Assembly: GCA_032229885.1 (NCBI GenBank)
Contig: JAVYAJ010000144.1
Coordinates: 1 to 42,912, forward strand
Origin: Anammoximicrobium sp032229885
Lineage (GTDB): Bacteria; Planctomycetota; Planctomycetia; Pirellulales; Pirellulaceae
DNA length: 42,912 bases
Reading direction: 5' to 3'
The notes below the pieces were generated by a model. That model saw nothing but the letters and a program-made list of their open reading frames with translations, had not been told where the DNA came from and made no database searches. Of the stretch, positions 1 through 10,500 are shown one piece after another (positions within the stretch are counted from its first letter, which is position 1; every line of letters begins with the position of its first letter). The position numbers were made by a program, and so were the translations under genes.

Positions 1-291
1 CCGGACGTTCTCCTCCATCAGTTCGGCGATGACCTCGTTTTTCTGGACGAGCTTCTCTCGAAGCCGAGCGATCTGCTGGTCCTTGGCCTTCTCGACGCAT
101 CGCGAGGTCGGCTGATTCCGGAAGGCCCTCTCGGCCTGGTCCAAGACCTGCTTGACCCACAGGTGGGTCTGGCTAGGCTGGACCTTCAGTTCCTCGGCCA
201 GGGCCGACACGGCCTCTTTACCGGCGAGATGTCGGCGGACAATCTCGGCCTTCTGTGGGGAGGTGAAATGCCTTCGGGTTGCGTTGCTCAT
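1..291 (-). CDS. IS3-family transposase OrfA, partial (runs off left edge)
   Basis: The 97 visible codons encode an N-terminal helix-turn-helix of the IS3/IS911 OrfA type: it opens MSNATRRHFTSPQKAEIVRR and continues with an SALAEELKVQPSQTHLWVKQ helix. A long amphipathic helix follows (AKDQQIARLREKLVQKNEVI), resembling the leucine-zipper part of OrfA. In this family OrfA binds the element ends, and OrfB, made by programmed frameshifting, carries the DDE catalytic domain. OrfB would lie beyond position 1. The ATG at 289-291 is chosen because a GGAGG sequence lies eight bases upstream on the minus strand. I could not fix the terminal inverted repeat; the start of the element should lie somewhere around 292-350. 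Confidence 0.85.
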   Translation of the reverse strand, partial: MSNATRRHFTSPQKAEIVRRHLAGKEAVSALAEELKVQPSQTHLWVKQVLDQAERAFRNQPTSRCVEKAKDQQIARLREKLVQKNEVIAELMEENVR

Positions 292-462
292 GGAAAGTAC
301 CTCCGCATGAGTCTATGCTAACCCAAACGGCCCGACATTCCAGTTTCAAGAGGAGCAAGACACTACCTAGCGTCAGAGGTTGCGGTTGTCCTGCAGGGTA
401 TGCAGATCGCGATGGCTTCTCACCAGGGGCGCCAGCGATACGCGGAGCCAAGTGCCTAGCAA

Positions 463-627
463 ATGGCCGAGGCGTTGAAGAACCATGCTCGGCACGTGAG
501 GCTAAAGCGTTACCGGAAGGATCGCCGTGATCCCAAGAACTCCCGGCCCAAACGCACAGGCCCTAAGTCACACGTCTCGACTGCTCGGGTGCTGGCCACA
601 CGCGGGCGGCGCGAATGGCAGCTTTAA
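463..627 (+). pseudogene. Short basic ORF, possible C-terminal remnant of a transposase
   Basis: A 54-codon frame reads LKRYRKDRRDPKNSRPKR followed by a THV/SHV-STARVL-like ending. The very basic, proline-containing tail resembles the C-termini of some planctomycete transposases, but the match is from memory and weak. There is a stop just upstream in frame and no convincing ribosome binding site. It lies between an IS3 end and a mutS remnant, so decayed mobile DNA is plausible. It may equally be chance coding. Confidence 0.2.
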
Positions 628-1257
628 CGGGCTGGTACTACTAACCTCAAACATCGTGAAAGTTTTGACAATGGTTTCAGGCAGCGACAGCGTCGAGTTG
701 TTGAAGGGTGACATGTTGGGCTTGCAGTAGTTCGGTGTCCTCTGCGTCTCTGCGTTTCATCGACGTCGTTGCGCGGGCGAACTGGCCGGGCTACAAAAAA
801 ATGCGTTTTAGAAACGCAGAGACGCTGTGGATACCGAGATTTTGGCGTTCCGTCGTAGCGGCGAGAGACATGACAGGCGAATCACGGCGGATGGATACGG
901 ATAGCGGAGGTGAAGAAAAACGGTTAGGTGCGATGTCTTTAGTCGTGTGATTCATGGTCCTCTTTAATATTTCTCGGCCCTTGTTTGGTTGCGGCTGCTG
1001 GCCGCGTTAGGACTCTGTGCCTCCGTGAGAATCCAGATAAAACCGGGCGGTCACGTACTGCTGAGTCGGCGTTCCGGTCGTTTCTGCTCGACCCGTTTGA
1101 CGGGGACGCTTCGCGAGAGCGCCTCCGACCCAGTGCCTGTTCGCCCACGGACGCAGAATCGTTCATGCCCCAGCGCCCGCGGTGTCAGGCTCTGATGTCG
1201 TGTGTTTCCCGAAACGCGCGTGTCAGTTGACGGGCGGTCGTCAATAAGCTTCCGGTC
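628..1257. other. Gene-poor stretch with no supported gene
   Basis: Frames on both strands here are short, overlap each other and have no family resemblance. The only structure seen is a perfect 15-bp inverted repeat at 744-758 and 811-825. The stretch sits between IS-like DNA and a mutS remnant and looks like accumulated intergenic debris. Confidence 0.6.
744..825. repeat. 15-bp perfect inverted repeat with 52-bp spacer
   Basis: GCGTCTCTGCGTTTC at 744-758 is matched by its exact reverse complement at 811-825. The arms are too far apart for a tight terminator, but they could be the ends of a small miniature element. There is no gene between them. Confidence 0.7.
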
Positions 1258-1311
1258 CCGCGTGGTACGGCTCGTTGCGTCACGCCATCACCCGGAGATA
1301 TCCCGACGGGG
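1258..1311 (-). repeat. 54-bp dispersed repeat, copy 1
   Basis: Read on the minus strand, this stretch aligns with 31573-31627 on the plus strand over about 54 bp, with about eight mismatches counted by eye. The shared core includes TGATGGCGTGAC and GCCGTACCACG. The two copies are in inverted orientation about 30 kb apart. Both lie next to mutS sequence, but on different sides of it. The nature of the repeat is unknown. Confidence 0.75.
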
Positions 1312-1354
1312 AGCGCCAACGTCCGGATGGATAGCTCGTGACCCGTTACCGGCG

Positions 1355-1500
1355 CACCGCCGTCGTCGCTGACCGGGCACTCGGCTGGGGCGATTCGAGC
1401 CAACTGGCCGCCCATCTGCTGTGCCGGGACGACCGCCGCCAGACAGTTGCACTGCCGCGGAGCCAACAGCACGTCGTCTGCCAGCGTCCCGGCCGAGACG
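1355..1500 (-). pseudogene. mutS: Decayed internal fragment of mutS
   Basis: The minus strand encodes SAGTLADDVLLAPRQCNCLA and then QQMGGQLARIAPAECPVSDD. This matches the N-terminal mismatch-recognition part of the intact MutS in this window (SAGTLTDDALLDPRQCNYLA and QQMGDQLARIAPAECLVSDE). Nucleotide identity to 32116-32351 is roughly 88% by eye. The fragment lacks exactly 90 bp (native 32177-32266), and the gap is bounded in the intact gene by a 10-bp direct repeat, GCGGCGGTCG, at 32177-32186 and 32267-32276. The fragment has only one copy of that repeat. The frame stays open through flanking sequence but has neither the start nor the ATPase domain of MutS, so it is not functional. Confidence 0.9.
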
Positions 1501-1771
1501 CGCCGGGCGCGATGGGCGCGACGTACTTCGACGCGATGCGTTGTGGCACACGCCCTGGCGGAGAGCGGTGCGCGTGGTCGGGGCCGTGGCGACGACACAG
1601 TTGCGCGCGTTCGACGCGTGACGAACCGCCGGGGGCCGTCCTCGCGGACCTTGCCGCGCGAGGCCTGTGCGGATACGCTTCTATGCAGGCGCGGCGCCGC
1701 GTCCCGCAAGGCGAAGCGCACACGACGAGATTTCGAGTTCGACCCCTGGAAACCATCGTGAAAGCCCGGTT
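1501..1771. other. Region between mutS remnant and thioredoxin gene; nothing recognised
   Basis: The sequence is GC-rich and open in several frames because of base composition, but no frame shows a family resemblance. It must contain the leader and any promoter of the downstream thioredoxin-like gene. I could not identify a convincing -35/-10 pair. Confidence 0.4.
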
Positions 1772-2005
1772 ATGAAACACGTTCAAGTGCTTGGTCCCGG
1801 TTGCCCAAACTGCGAGACCTTTCGGAAAAACGCCGAGCAAGCCGTCCGGCAGGCGGGGATCGAGGCCACGGTCGAAAAGGTCACCGACATCGAGGCCATC
1901 ACGCGTTTCAATGTGATGGCCACCCCCGCGCTGGTGATCGACGGGCAGGTTAAGATCGTGGGCAAGGTGGCCAGCGCCGACGAGATCCAGCGACTGTTGA
2001 CGTAA
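1772..2005 (+). CDS. Small thioredoxin-family protein (redox-active disulfide protein 2 type)
   Basis: The 77-aa product opens MKHVQVLGPGCPNCETFRKN and ends with the typical VMATPALVIDGQVKIVGKV. The GPGCPNC motif supplies the CxxC redox pair (Cys11, Cys14), and the cis-proline is in ATPALV. The length fits the compact archaeal/bacterial thioredoxin-like family (TM0996/MJ0307 type). It is a cytoplasmic thiol-disulfide exchange protein; the partner is not known. In many bacteria this small protein sits beside an ArsF-family protein and an ArsG-type membrane protein. Here the ArsF-type gene starts 312 bp downstream on the same strand. The ATG at 1772 is chosen because the family begins right before the first beta strand. 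No strong Shine-Dalgarno is visible. Confidence 0.9.
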   Translation: MKHVQVLGPGCPNCETFRKNAEQAVRQAGIEATVEKVTDIEAITRFNVMATPALVIDGQVKIVGKVASADEIQRLLT

Positions 2006-2014
2006 GCGAACCGG

Positions 2015-2036
2015 CGCGCGGCAAAATGGCCGCGCG
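2015..2036. terminator. GC-rich hairpin after the thioredoxin-like gene
   Basis: CGCGCGGC at 2015-2022 pairs perfectly with GCCGCGCG at 2029-2036 around a 6-nt AAAATG loop, starting 10 bp after the stop codon. There is no U-tract, so it may act as an mRNA-stabilising or attenuating hairpin rather than a classic intrinsic terminator. Confidence 0.5.
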
Positions 2037-2317
2037 AACGATCAGATACGTCCGGGGCGGTTTTCCGAATCGCGAAAACAGTCTGCCGCGCACGCGTCGC
2101 GGCCGCCAACCGGCGCGCCGCTGGTCGCGTACGACTCGGCCGACGGTGTGGCGAGGCCGGTCGCCCCGACGCGATCGTTTCGGGCTGAATCCCCGGTGAC
2201 TGAGGGGATGGGCGGACCCGAGCGCGGCTGTGGTCGCGATCGGTCCCGCGTCCGCGCCGCACAGGGGGCAAAACACGACCGAACCATCCATCCATCCGAA
2301 CATCGCTCAGAAGACAC
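2037..2317. other. 281-bp gap between thioredoxin and ArsF-like genes; nothing recognised
   Basis: No frame here resembles ArsG or any other membrane protein. The stretch has several short overlapping open frames with no hydrophobic segment. It could hold the promoter of the ArsF-like gene, but no clear motif is seen. Confidence 0.4.
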
Positions 2318-2956
2318 ATGGAACTGAAAAACGCGCTCTCCGTCTGCCTGATCTCGCTGGTGTCAGCGACCCTGGTGCTGCTGACCGCGCGGGCGCTCGA
2401 TGTGCGGTCGGCCGCCCGGCTCGAACCGCAACTGACGCGAATCGTCGAGGAGCTCGAAGCGATCCGCAAACAGGGCAACATCGCCGTAACAGCGTCGCCG
2501 GATCGCGCCGGCGCGGCCGCGGCCGAGCGCCAATCCGAGACGTTGTTCGTCTATTCGTTTCACAGCAACACGCCCTGCGCCACCTGCCGCAGCATCGAGT
2601 CGCAGGCTCGCGAGGCGGTCTATTCAGGCTTTGCCGACGAGGCGCAGTCCGGGCGAATCGTGTGGAAGACGTTGAATTACGAACAGGACGCCAATGCGTC
2701 GATCGTGCAGAAGTTCGACGTCATCGCACCTATCGTCGTTCTGGCCAAGGTAAGGGGCGGCGAAATCGAACAATGGAAGAGCCTCGACGAGGTCTGGGGC
2801 CTGCACGACGACCGACCTGCTTACGCGGCGTTTATGCGCAGCGAAATCAACAAGATGCTCGGCCGCGACGAATCGCAGAACGCCCCGACGCCCGACCAGG
2901 CCGCTGACAGCGAGTCGAACGCCCGTGTCGCCGTTGGCCTGCCGCCCGCCGGATGA
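2318..2956 (+). CDS. ArsF-family exported thioredoxin-fold protein
   Basis: The 212-aa product has an N-terminal hydrophobic segment (about residues 6-26) that is a signal anchor. A short helical linker follows, and then the domain opening with FVYSFHSNTPCATCRSIESQ. That motif, (Y/F)xFH-x2-x2-C-x2-C-R-x-I-E, is characteristic of the ArsF family (annotated in databases as nitrophenyl compound nitroreductase subunit ArsF family). The Cys pair in PCATC is the probable redox site. The later VWKTLNYEQDANASIVQKFD and APIVVLAKV segments match the rest of the fold. The family is usually encoded with a small thioredoxin and a CcdA-like ArsG membrane protein. The thioredoxin is present upstream but no ArsG-like gene is visible. 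The real function is not established; a periplasmic thiol-redox role is inferred. Confidence 0.8.
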   Translation: MELKNALSVCLISLVSATLVLLTARALDVRSAARLEPQLTRIVEELEAIRKQGNIAVTASPDRAGAAAAERQSETLFVYSFHSNTPCATCRSIESQAREAVYSGFADEAQSGRIVWKTLNYEQDANASIVQKFDVIAPIVVLAKVRGGEIEQWKSLDEVWGLHDDRPAYAAFMRSEINKMLGRDESQNAPTPDQAADSESNARVAVGLPPAG

Positions 2957-2964
2957 CGGGCGGC
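2941..2964. terminator. Hairpin spanning the ArsF-like stop codon
   Basis: GCCGCCCG at 2941-2948 pairs perfectly with CGGGCGGC at 2957-2964 around an 8-nt loop containing the TGA stop. It lies between convergent genes (the ArsF-like gene and glyA). No U-tract follows. Confidence 0.5.
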
Positions 2965-3184
2965 AACCGAGGCGAGGCCGATGGTGCGCGCACCAGACGC
3001 GTGCTCCATAGCTCGCCGTCGTCAGACCCGCTTGACGGATCGCCCAATCCGAGCTGTGCCCCGTTCTTCTGAGGCGCGGCAGACGATGCCTGCGCCCGCC
3101 TTTCCGCCCGATGCGCCATCTCGAAACGCCCAGTTCGCCGCAGCGCACGAGCGGGTGGGCGTCGTCGCCAAAGGCTCTGGCGCG

Positions 3185-4423
3185 TCAAATCGTCGGCGCG
3201 GGAAAGTGCGTGCACAGCTCGGCGACCTGTCCGCGAACGCGGGTCAGTACATCGCGGTCCGTCGGATGTCGCAGCGATTCCAGGATCCACGCCCCGATGG
3301 CTCGCATTTCCGTCGGCCCCATGCCGCGGGTGGTCAGCGCGGGCGTCCCGATGCGGATCCCCGACGGATCCATGGGCTTGCGTTGGTCGAAGGGGATCAT
3401 GTTCTTGTTGACGGTGATGGCGCACTCGCCCAGCGCCTGTTCGGCGATCTTGCCGCTGATTCCCAGAGGCGTGACATCGACCAGCATCAGATGGTTGTCC
3501 GTGCCGCCGCTGACCAGCGTCAAGCCGCCGGCCGCCAGCGTTTCGGCCAGCGTCTTGGCGTTCTCGATGATGGCCGCGGCGTACGCTTTGAACTCGGGTC
3601 GCAGCGCTTCGCCGAAACAGACGGCCTTGCCGGCGATGACGTGCATCAGCGGCCCGCCCTGCAGGCCGGGGAACACGCTCTTGTTGACCTCCTGCGCGTA
3701 CTCTTGTTTGCACAGCACCAGCCCGGCTCGCGGTCCGCGCAGTGTCTTGTGCGTCGTCGTCGCCACGAAATCGGCGACCGGAACCGGATTATCGTGCAGC
3801 CCGGCCGCAACCAAGCCCGCGTAGTGCGCCATATCGACGAACAGTTTCGCGCCGACTTCGGCGGCGATCTCGGCAAATCGCCCGTGGGGAATCTCGCGGG
3901 GGTACGCGCTCGCGCCGGCCACGATCAGCTTGGGCTTGAACTCGCGGGCCAGCGCAGCGACTTGATCGAAATCGATCCGTTGCGTGTCGCGGGTCACGCC
4001 ATAGTGGAGGTAATGGTACAGCCGGCCGGAGATGTTCAATTTCATGCCGTGCGTCAGGTGTCCGCCGTGCGCCAGGTCCAGGCCGAGGACCGTATCGCCG
4101 GGCTGGAGCACGGAGAAATAGACGGCCGTGTTGGCTTGCGAGCCGGAATGCGGCTGGACGTTGGCGAACTCGGCGCCGAACAGCCGTTTGGCCCGGTCGC
4201 GGGCCAGGTCCTCGACCACGTCGACGTGTTCGCAGCCGCCGTAATAGCGGCGCCCGGGATAGCCCTCGGCGTACTTGTTCGTCAACACGCTGCCCACGGC
4301 CTCGAGCACCGCCGGACTCGTGTAATTCTCACTGGCGATCATCTCCAGGCCGTCCTGTTGCCGCTGCTTTTCAGCGTCCACCGCGGCCCACACTTCGGGA
4401 TCTTGCATCCGCAGGTAATTCAT
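3185..4423 (-). CDS. glyA: Serine hydroxymethyltransferase
   Basis: The product is a cytoplasmic, PLP-dependent enzyme that interconverts serine plus tetrahydrofolate with glycine plus 5,10-methylene-tetrahydrofolate, feeding one-carbon metabolism. The 412-aa length is normal for bacterial GlyA. Family signatures seen include GLEMIASENYTSPAVLEAVG near residue 25, NKYAEGYPGRRYYGG near residue 50, HSGSQAN near residue 92 and the PLP-lysine motif VATTTHKTLRGPR with Lys226. The ATG at 4423 is chosen because the homologous N-terminus begins just before the MQDPEVW helix. An upstream in-frame ATG at 4441 is possible, and neither has a strong ribosome binding site. It is the last gene of a minus-strand run, 112 bp after the 2228-aa protein gene, and faces the ArsF-like gene. 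Confidence 0.97.
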   Translation of the reverse strand: MNYLRMQDPEVWAAVDAEKQRQQDGLEMIASENYTSPAVLEAVGSVLTNKYAEGYPGRRYYGGCEHVDVVEDLARDRAKRLFGAEFANVQPHSGSQANTAVYFSVLQPGDTVLGLDLAHGGHLTHGMKLNISGRLYHYLHYGVTRDTQRIDFDQVAALAREFKPKLIVAGASAYPREIPHGRFAEIAAEVGAKLFVDMAHYAGLVAAGLHDNPVPVADFVATTTHKTLRGPRAGLVLCKQEYAQEVNKSVFPGLQGGPLMHVIAGKAVCFGEALRPEFKAYAAAIIENAKTLAETLAAGGLTLVSGGTDNHLMLVDVTPLGISGKIAEQALGECAITVNKNMIPFDQRKPMDPSGIRIGTPALTTRGMGPTEMRAIGAWILESLRHPTDRDVLTRVRGQVAELCTHFPAPTI

Positions 4424-4535
4424 CGATCGGTTCACTCGCATCCGGGTCGAGGGAAAAAGACAACCATCCGCGTCGATTCGTCGCGAAGGGCAACGGTGGC
4501 GGAACACGAAACTGTACGCGCGGAACGGGTCGGAT

Positions 4536-7500
4536 TCAATTGGGGATGGGCGCAAAGGCGGGCCACAGCCATCGCCGCAGGCCGATTCCCGCGGCCAGGA
4601 CCGCAGCGATCAACCCCAGGACGCTGGGCGTGAAGAAGCACCACCAGACGACGCCGACGAGTAGGCCGAACAGCGGCGCGACTAGGCTGCCCCATCCGGG
4701 CTGCGGCGGGTGCGGCAGCAACAGCGCGCCGACCACGGCCAGCGCGGCCAACAGCGCGGCGGCCGCGCCGCGCTGACGGGCATCCGTGTCGGCAACCGAC
4801 GGGAACCGCGCTTCGACGTTCTCGTCACCGGTGACGATCGCCGCCTGCTGGTTGTCCGTCGCCGCCCGATTCTTCGGCTGGGGCGGCGCGGCGGCGTCGG
4901 TATCGGCCAGCGGCGGCAGGTTCTTCCGGCGCTCGTCCAGTTCGGCCCGCGCCGCGTTGACCGCGGCCAGGTCGGCCGCGTACCGCGAGCCGAGATCGGG
5001 ATCGGCGGCCAGCCGGTGTTCGATCTGGCTGCGGGCGTCGGCCAACTGTTGGAACCAGCCCGTGTACCAGCGAACGGCGATGTTCGGATCGGCGGCCGCC
5101 ACCGCCTCGGACGCGCTTTCGATCAACCGGGCTCGATTCGCGAAACGCGTGAAGTCCAGCTTTACGGGATCGACCCGGTTCTGGGCGGGAAAGATTTCGA
5201 GCGGGGTCAGCGCGGAGGACCGGACCGTCCACAACGTCTGATCGACGGGGATGCCCACCAGCCGCGGCACGGGAACGACGCGGCGTCCGTCGGGACCGCC
5301 GGGGATCATTTGGCCCTGAAAGACCACTTGCATTTGCTGGGTCAGTTGCCGCGGACCGAACATCAGCCGATACCGGCCGGGCTCGAGCGCGTCGAGCATG
5401 GCCGGCAAGCCGCCGAAGGCGACATCGATCAACTGCAGATTTTCAGGCAGTTCGAGGTCGCAGTGGTCGATGCCGGATGGCTGGAGGTCGAACGCGACCG
5501 TGCCGGCCACTGCGCCGTCGGGCGCGCAGACCACCTCGCAATCCGCGAGCACGACCCGCGGGCGGCTCGACTCGGTCTGTACGTCGGCGATGCTTGCGCG
5601 AAATCGAGGCTGGGTGGCGATGAAGACTTTGTGAGGCTCGGACGGCGGATCAAACCCGTCCGGCAGTTCGGCGATCTCGCGCAGCCCGGTGGTCTTCCAG
5701 GCGATTCCCTGCTGGTTGATCTGCGCAGGCGCGCACAGATACCGGTCGGCCGTTTCCACGTCCAGCGGGACGATATCGAGGGCCTGGACGGCCTCGCCCT
5801 GCGGAGTCGCCAGCAGGCCGGAAATGGTCAGGCGCTGCGCGCCGGTGAGCGCTTGTCGAGGCCTGAGGATCAACTGCCGTCGCTTCTGTCCGGGGATGGG
5901 AATCACTTCCAACGCGCCTTCGCAGTCACATCGCAGGGAATCCGTCCATTCGGCGGGGATCTCCCAGCGGAGTGAGTCGACCACCCCCCCCACGGCTTGG
6001 AGATCGTATTGGATCTGGACGGCCCAAGCCTCCTGCCGCCGCTCGAGCACGGCGACCTGGATCCCTCGCGAGCGCGGACGATTCGAGCCGATCACGACTC
6101 GCATCGGCGGCGCTGGGGACGAGTCCCGCGGCGCCTGCAAGGCGGCTGCGAGCCGTCCCCACCCGGGCCGGTATTCGCCCAGCCCAGCGTCCGGCGCTTC
6201 GCGCCACGGGCTGGGATCCACCATGTTCAAGCGCACCGCCGCGCGGCGATACAGCGACAGCGAGTCGGCGACGATCTCCGCTCGTTGGACCGCGATCCGC
6301 GGCGCCGTCTGTTCGCCGGTTCGCGGCGTGGGCCGCGTCGCCTGGATCTCCAGTCGATGCGGACCCGAGATCGGCTGATCCCAACGCACGACCAACGCCC
6401 CGTCCGCCGCGCGGGTCCAGCGTACGGCGCGCGCCGCGGCTGGCTCTCGCAGAGAGACCTCGCCGATTTCCAGGCCGTCCGACAGCGTCAAACGGTGCTG
6501 AAACACGCCGTCGCCCGAGACATCCAGGTCGGCCCGAAACTGGACGTCCACCCGCTCGGCGCCCCACGATGCGTCCAGATGCTGAGCGACCTTGACGCGC
6601 GTCTCGCGCGGGCGGGTCGTCAGGCTCCACCGCGGTTCGCCGTCGGGAATGGAGACCGCAATCTCCGGCGCCGGCGTGCCCGGCTGCCAGGCGGTCGCGA
6701 ATGCCTGTGGATCGATCCGTTCGTCGCCGTCGGCCGCCGGTTCGTAGCGCAGCGATTCGTCCACCGAGACCCCCAGCCACCGCCGCCTGGTGCGCGTGGC
6801 GACAGCCTCCAGGCGGGGAAGCCGAATCAGGCCGACTCCCGAAGCATCCGCCAGCATGAATTCGAGATTCAAGGTCGCTTCGTTGACCGCGGGCGGCTGG
6901 AACTTCCACCGAAAACGCTGGTTGCCGCCCGCTTCGGTGGCAGAGATCGAGGGCGTCTGTTCCGGCTGGCGGGACGGCTGCAAGCGAAGTTCCGGCGACG
7001 CCAGGATTCCGACTTCGGGCAATCGCCCGCCGGGGCTTGCGAAGCGGAACCGAGCCTCCAACACCACCGCCCCGGGGTGGAATTTCAGCCACATCAATTG
7101 TTCGGCCTCGACCGGCGCCGCCGCCGAGACAACCGCCGGATCCGCGGGCCACTGCAGCGTCAAATGGTCGGCCGGGCCGAGCGCAATTCGCTGCTCGCCG
7201 CCGGATTCGACGGTCGTCGTCCCCCGCGCCGAAGGACACTCGACCGCCGCCGTCTCGTTGGGCAGTTGCAGCCGCAATTGCGCGTTGGGCACGCGCGGGA
7301 TCGACACGTCGCAGCGAACCAGCGCATCCCGCTGTTCCGCCTGCGGACGAAAGGCCAACTCGAGATTGACCTCTCCCGGTTCGGGAACGTCGACCGCCAG
7401 CAGCCGCCCGTCGGCGTCCCACGCGACGGAGACGGGCTGGCCGTCCAACCGGGCCCGGTTCGGCAACAGATAGATCTTGTCCTGGCGGATGGGAAGCAGC

Positions 7501-10500
7501 ACGCGCACGGCCGCGCGGTCCGTCCGCAGGCGATACTGCGCACTGAGCTCGCGGATCTGAAGCGAAGATTTGGCGCCGTCCAGATCGAAGGTCACACGGT
7601 AGTCCGCGGCCAGGATCAACCATTGTCGGGCCGACGTCCCGCCGCCCGCCGCCTCGCGCCGCAGATGGTTCCAAAACGCGCGCGGCACGTAGACATACGG
7701 CTCGGACGGCTGCTGTTCCTCGTCCACCGGAAACAGAACCTGATAGATCCGGTCGTTGTCCGTCCGGATCTGGGCCGCGGTCTGCGCGGTGGCCGACGCC
7801 GCAGCCAAGACGACGACCAAAAACATCATTGCGCCGATCGAGGCCAACGCCACACGAGAGGAATCGGCCGCGAGCGAAGCCCGTGGCGCCGGCGGTCGAG
7901 GCTTCGCCGCGCCGAACCACACCCAGGCGACCGCCAGAAGGCTGCCCAGGAAACAGTTGCTGAGAAGAGGAACCCCGATCCCAGGAACGATCAACGCCAA
8001 GGCGCCCCAGGCGGCCGTGATCGGCAGGCACCAGATCGGGCGACGACGCGTCCCCCATACGGTCAAGCCGGCGACGACCAGGAACATCGCCCAGCCGGCC
8101 GTCCGGAAGAAATCGTGCTGCATCACGTACAGCCGAGCTTCGTCCGTAGCCACGGCCCGCCCGCCGACGCCGGATCGGATCGGCGCCTGGACGACCGTCC
8201 AGCCGCGATCGGACGCCGAGCTCAGCGACGGCGCAGCCGACGGGCGGCGCGCCGCGTCGGCTGGGGCGTCGAACCGATCCCCCCAGGCGTTCGGCGACAG
8301 CCACCACCGCCAGGCCAGCGGCTGGAAACGCAGCCGCGACGTCTCGCGGAGCAGCGAGCCAAACAGACGTTCCGCCCACGAAGCCGCGCCGGCGGACGCC
8401 CCGTCCGCGGCCTGCCAACCCGGCGGCAGCCAGACGGTCCACCCGCGCTCGAACACGGGCACGCCTAGCTTGGGCCACTGGGCGGTCACCGCCATCAGCG
8501 GCCCGCGGGCGGGCAACGGCGCCAGATAACTGACGGAGATCCGCGGATTGCGATCTCCGGCGGGCAAGTCCAACGCCACGCCGGCGCGCGTGGTTGCGTG
8601 GCGAGGGTGGAACGCCGATCGGCCATTGACCAGGATCTCGAGCAACTCGGTTCCCGCGGGCGGCTCGACGGCGATCTGCGCCGTGCCACGGTTCTCCAGA
8701 CGATAGACGACCGTGTGGATCGCCCGACCGGTCGCCAGGACCCGCGTGCTCAGCTCGGCGCGTTTCGCCCAGACGGCCCCTGCGCGAGAAAATCCCGTTG
8801 CCATCCGCACCGCCAACTGGCAATCGAGCGACGGATCGTAGCGGTACGAGCCGCGCGTGGTGGAATAGCTGCTCGGCGACGGCGGCTCGGCGGGCATCGG
8901 GCGGACGTTCTGAGGTTCGATGTTCAGCGGGATCGCGGCCGCGCGCACCGTGACATAGCCGACCTGCGAAGCGGCGGCCGGCAGGGAAACCAACGGCACC
9001 GTCCCCGTTCCCGAGAACGCGGCCGTGTGCACGGCCGTGATCTCGAACGCGTCGTCGCGAGCTCGCGGGAGGATCAGTTCCCACGAGGCGCTGCCGAAAT
9101 CCGCGTCGGCCGCCGCGGCGTCCGCCGAGCGCAGGGGATTCGCCAGGACCACGCCCTGCGCGTCGCCGTCCGAGATCCAGCGCAACGGCGCCGGCATCGG
9201 TTCGGAAAAGCGGACGATCAGGCGGCCGACCTTCGAGGCCGTCGGCTGGCAACGGATTCGGAACGTCTGCTCGACCCATTTCTCGCGGTATGCCGCGTCG
9301 ACGCGAATCTCCGCCGAATAGCTGGGCGCCTCTTCCAACAAAGCGACGGTCAGCTCGTCGGCGCCCGCGTCCTCGGCATACAGCACCGCCCCCGTCGCGC
9401 CCTGCACGAGTTCCTGCTCGCGCGCCGCCAGATCTTCGATCGCCAGACGGCGTAGATTCATGTCGCCCGACAGGCCAATCTGGTGCGCGGGGTCCGCGGC
9501 GAGGGCCATCAGACTCCGGGAAACCGTCGCTTCGCGCCAGACGCCCAAACGCAGGTCGCGCCCCCGCAAACGCTCGCCGGGCTGAACCCCGCGGCGATGG
9601 GCATAGACGGTCAGACGCAACGTGCGGCCGGTTGCCAGCGGCGTGCGCAGGTCGATCTGGACCTGACGGCCCGCTCCGCTGCCGTAGACCATCCTCCAAT
9701 CCTCCAGCGCATCGGCCGGCTGCGACTGGACGAGATCGATGGTCCAGCCCGACAACAGCCCCAGATCCAGACGGTATCGCGGCGCCCCGTTGCAACTGAG
9801 CTGCGCGTCCTGCACCAGCGTCGTGGCCGTCGTTCCCAGCTTGACGAGCGTTGCCGTCTGGACGCCGATCTCGCCGCGGTCCGCCTGCAACAGGACGGCC
9901 ACGCGCGGCTGGGGCTGAAACTCGCGAATTTCCACGGCTTCGCCGCGCTGCGGGCTGGACAGCCGCGCCGCCTGGGTCTGGCGTCCACCGTCCACCTCCA
10001 GATCGGCAATCCGCAGCGGTTCGAAAACCTCCAATCGACTGACGCCTTCGACCCAATGCCCGCCCGGCGCCCAGACGCGAGGCAGTGGCCACGGAGTTCC
10101 AACCTGGGCGGTCGCCAGCGCCTGCAACCGAATCTCGTGACCAGCCCCCGTCAGCGGCTCGGGAAAGGCCAGCGTCATCCGCCGGCCGGCATCCGATTTC
10201 GATTCAGACCAGTCCAGCAGCGTGTCGCGATAATACGCGCGATACAAGTGCATCCCTTCGTCCATCTGAACGGTCATTTCCGACAGCGGCTGTTGATGCA
10301 CGTCCAATCGCAGTCGCGTCGCGATCTCGACCGCGTCGGTCGCCACCGCGTACCGCTGCTCGACGCGATATAGAACCAGCGGCTGGGCGCGGGGCAATTC
10401 GGCAGCCGGCGCCACGCGGATCTTCAGCGGTTCGTCTCCGCGAAACTCGAGCCGCCAAGTCCGTTCGCCAGCCTTGTCTGTCGGGTCGCCCAACGGCCAG

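Noticed and set aside
1185..1721. 178-codon minus-strand frame as an intact gene
   Set aside because: Only its middle matches MutS, and with a 90-bp deletion; the flanks are unrelated. It is called as a mutS remnant instead.
5926..10092. Very long minus-strand open frame (1388 codons) inside the 2228-aa gene, in another frame
   Set aside because: It is Arg/Gly/Ala-rich with no hydrophobic or domain structure, while the overlapping frame has a signal peptide, membrane helices and repeated modules. High GC keeps alternate frames open.
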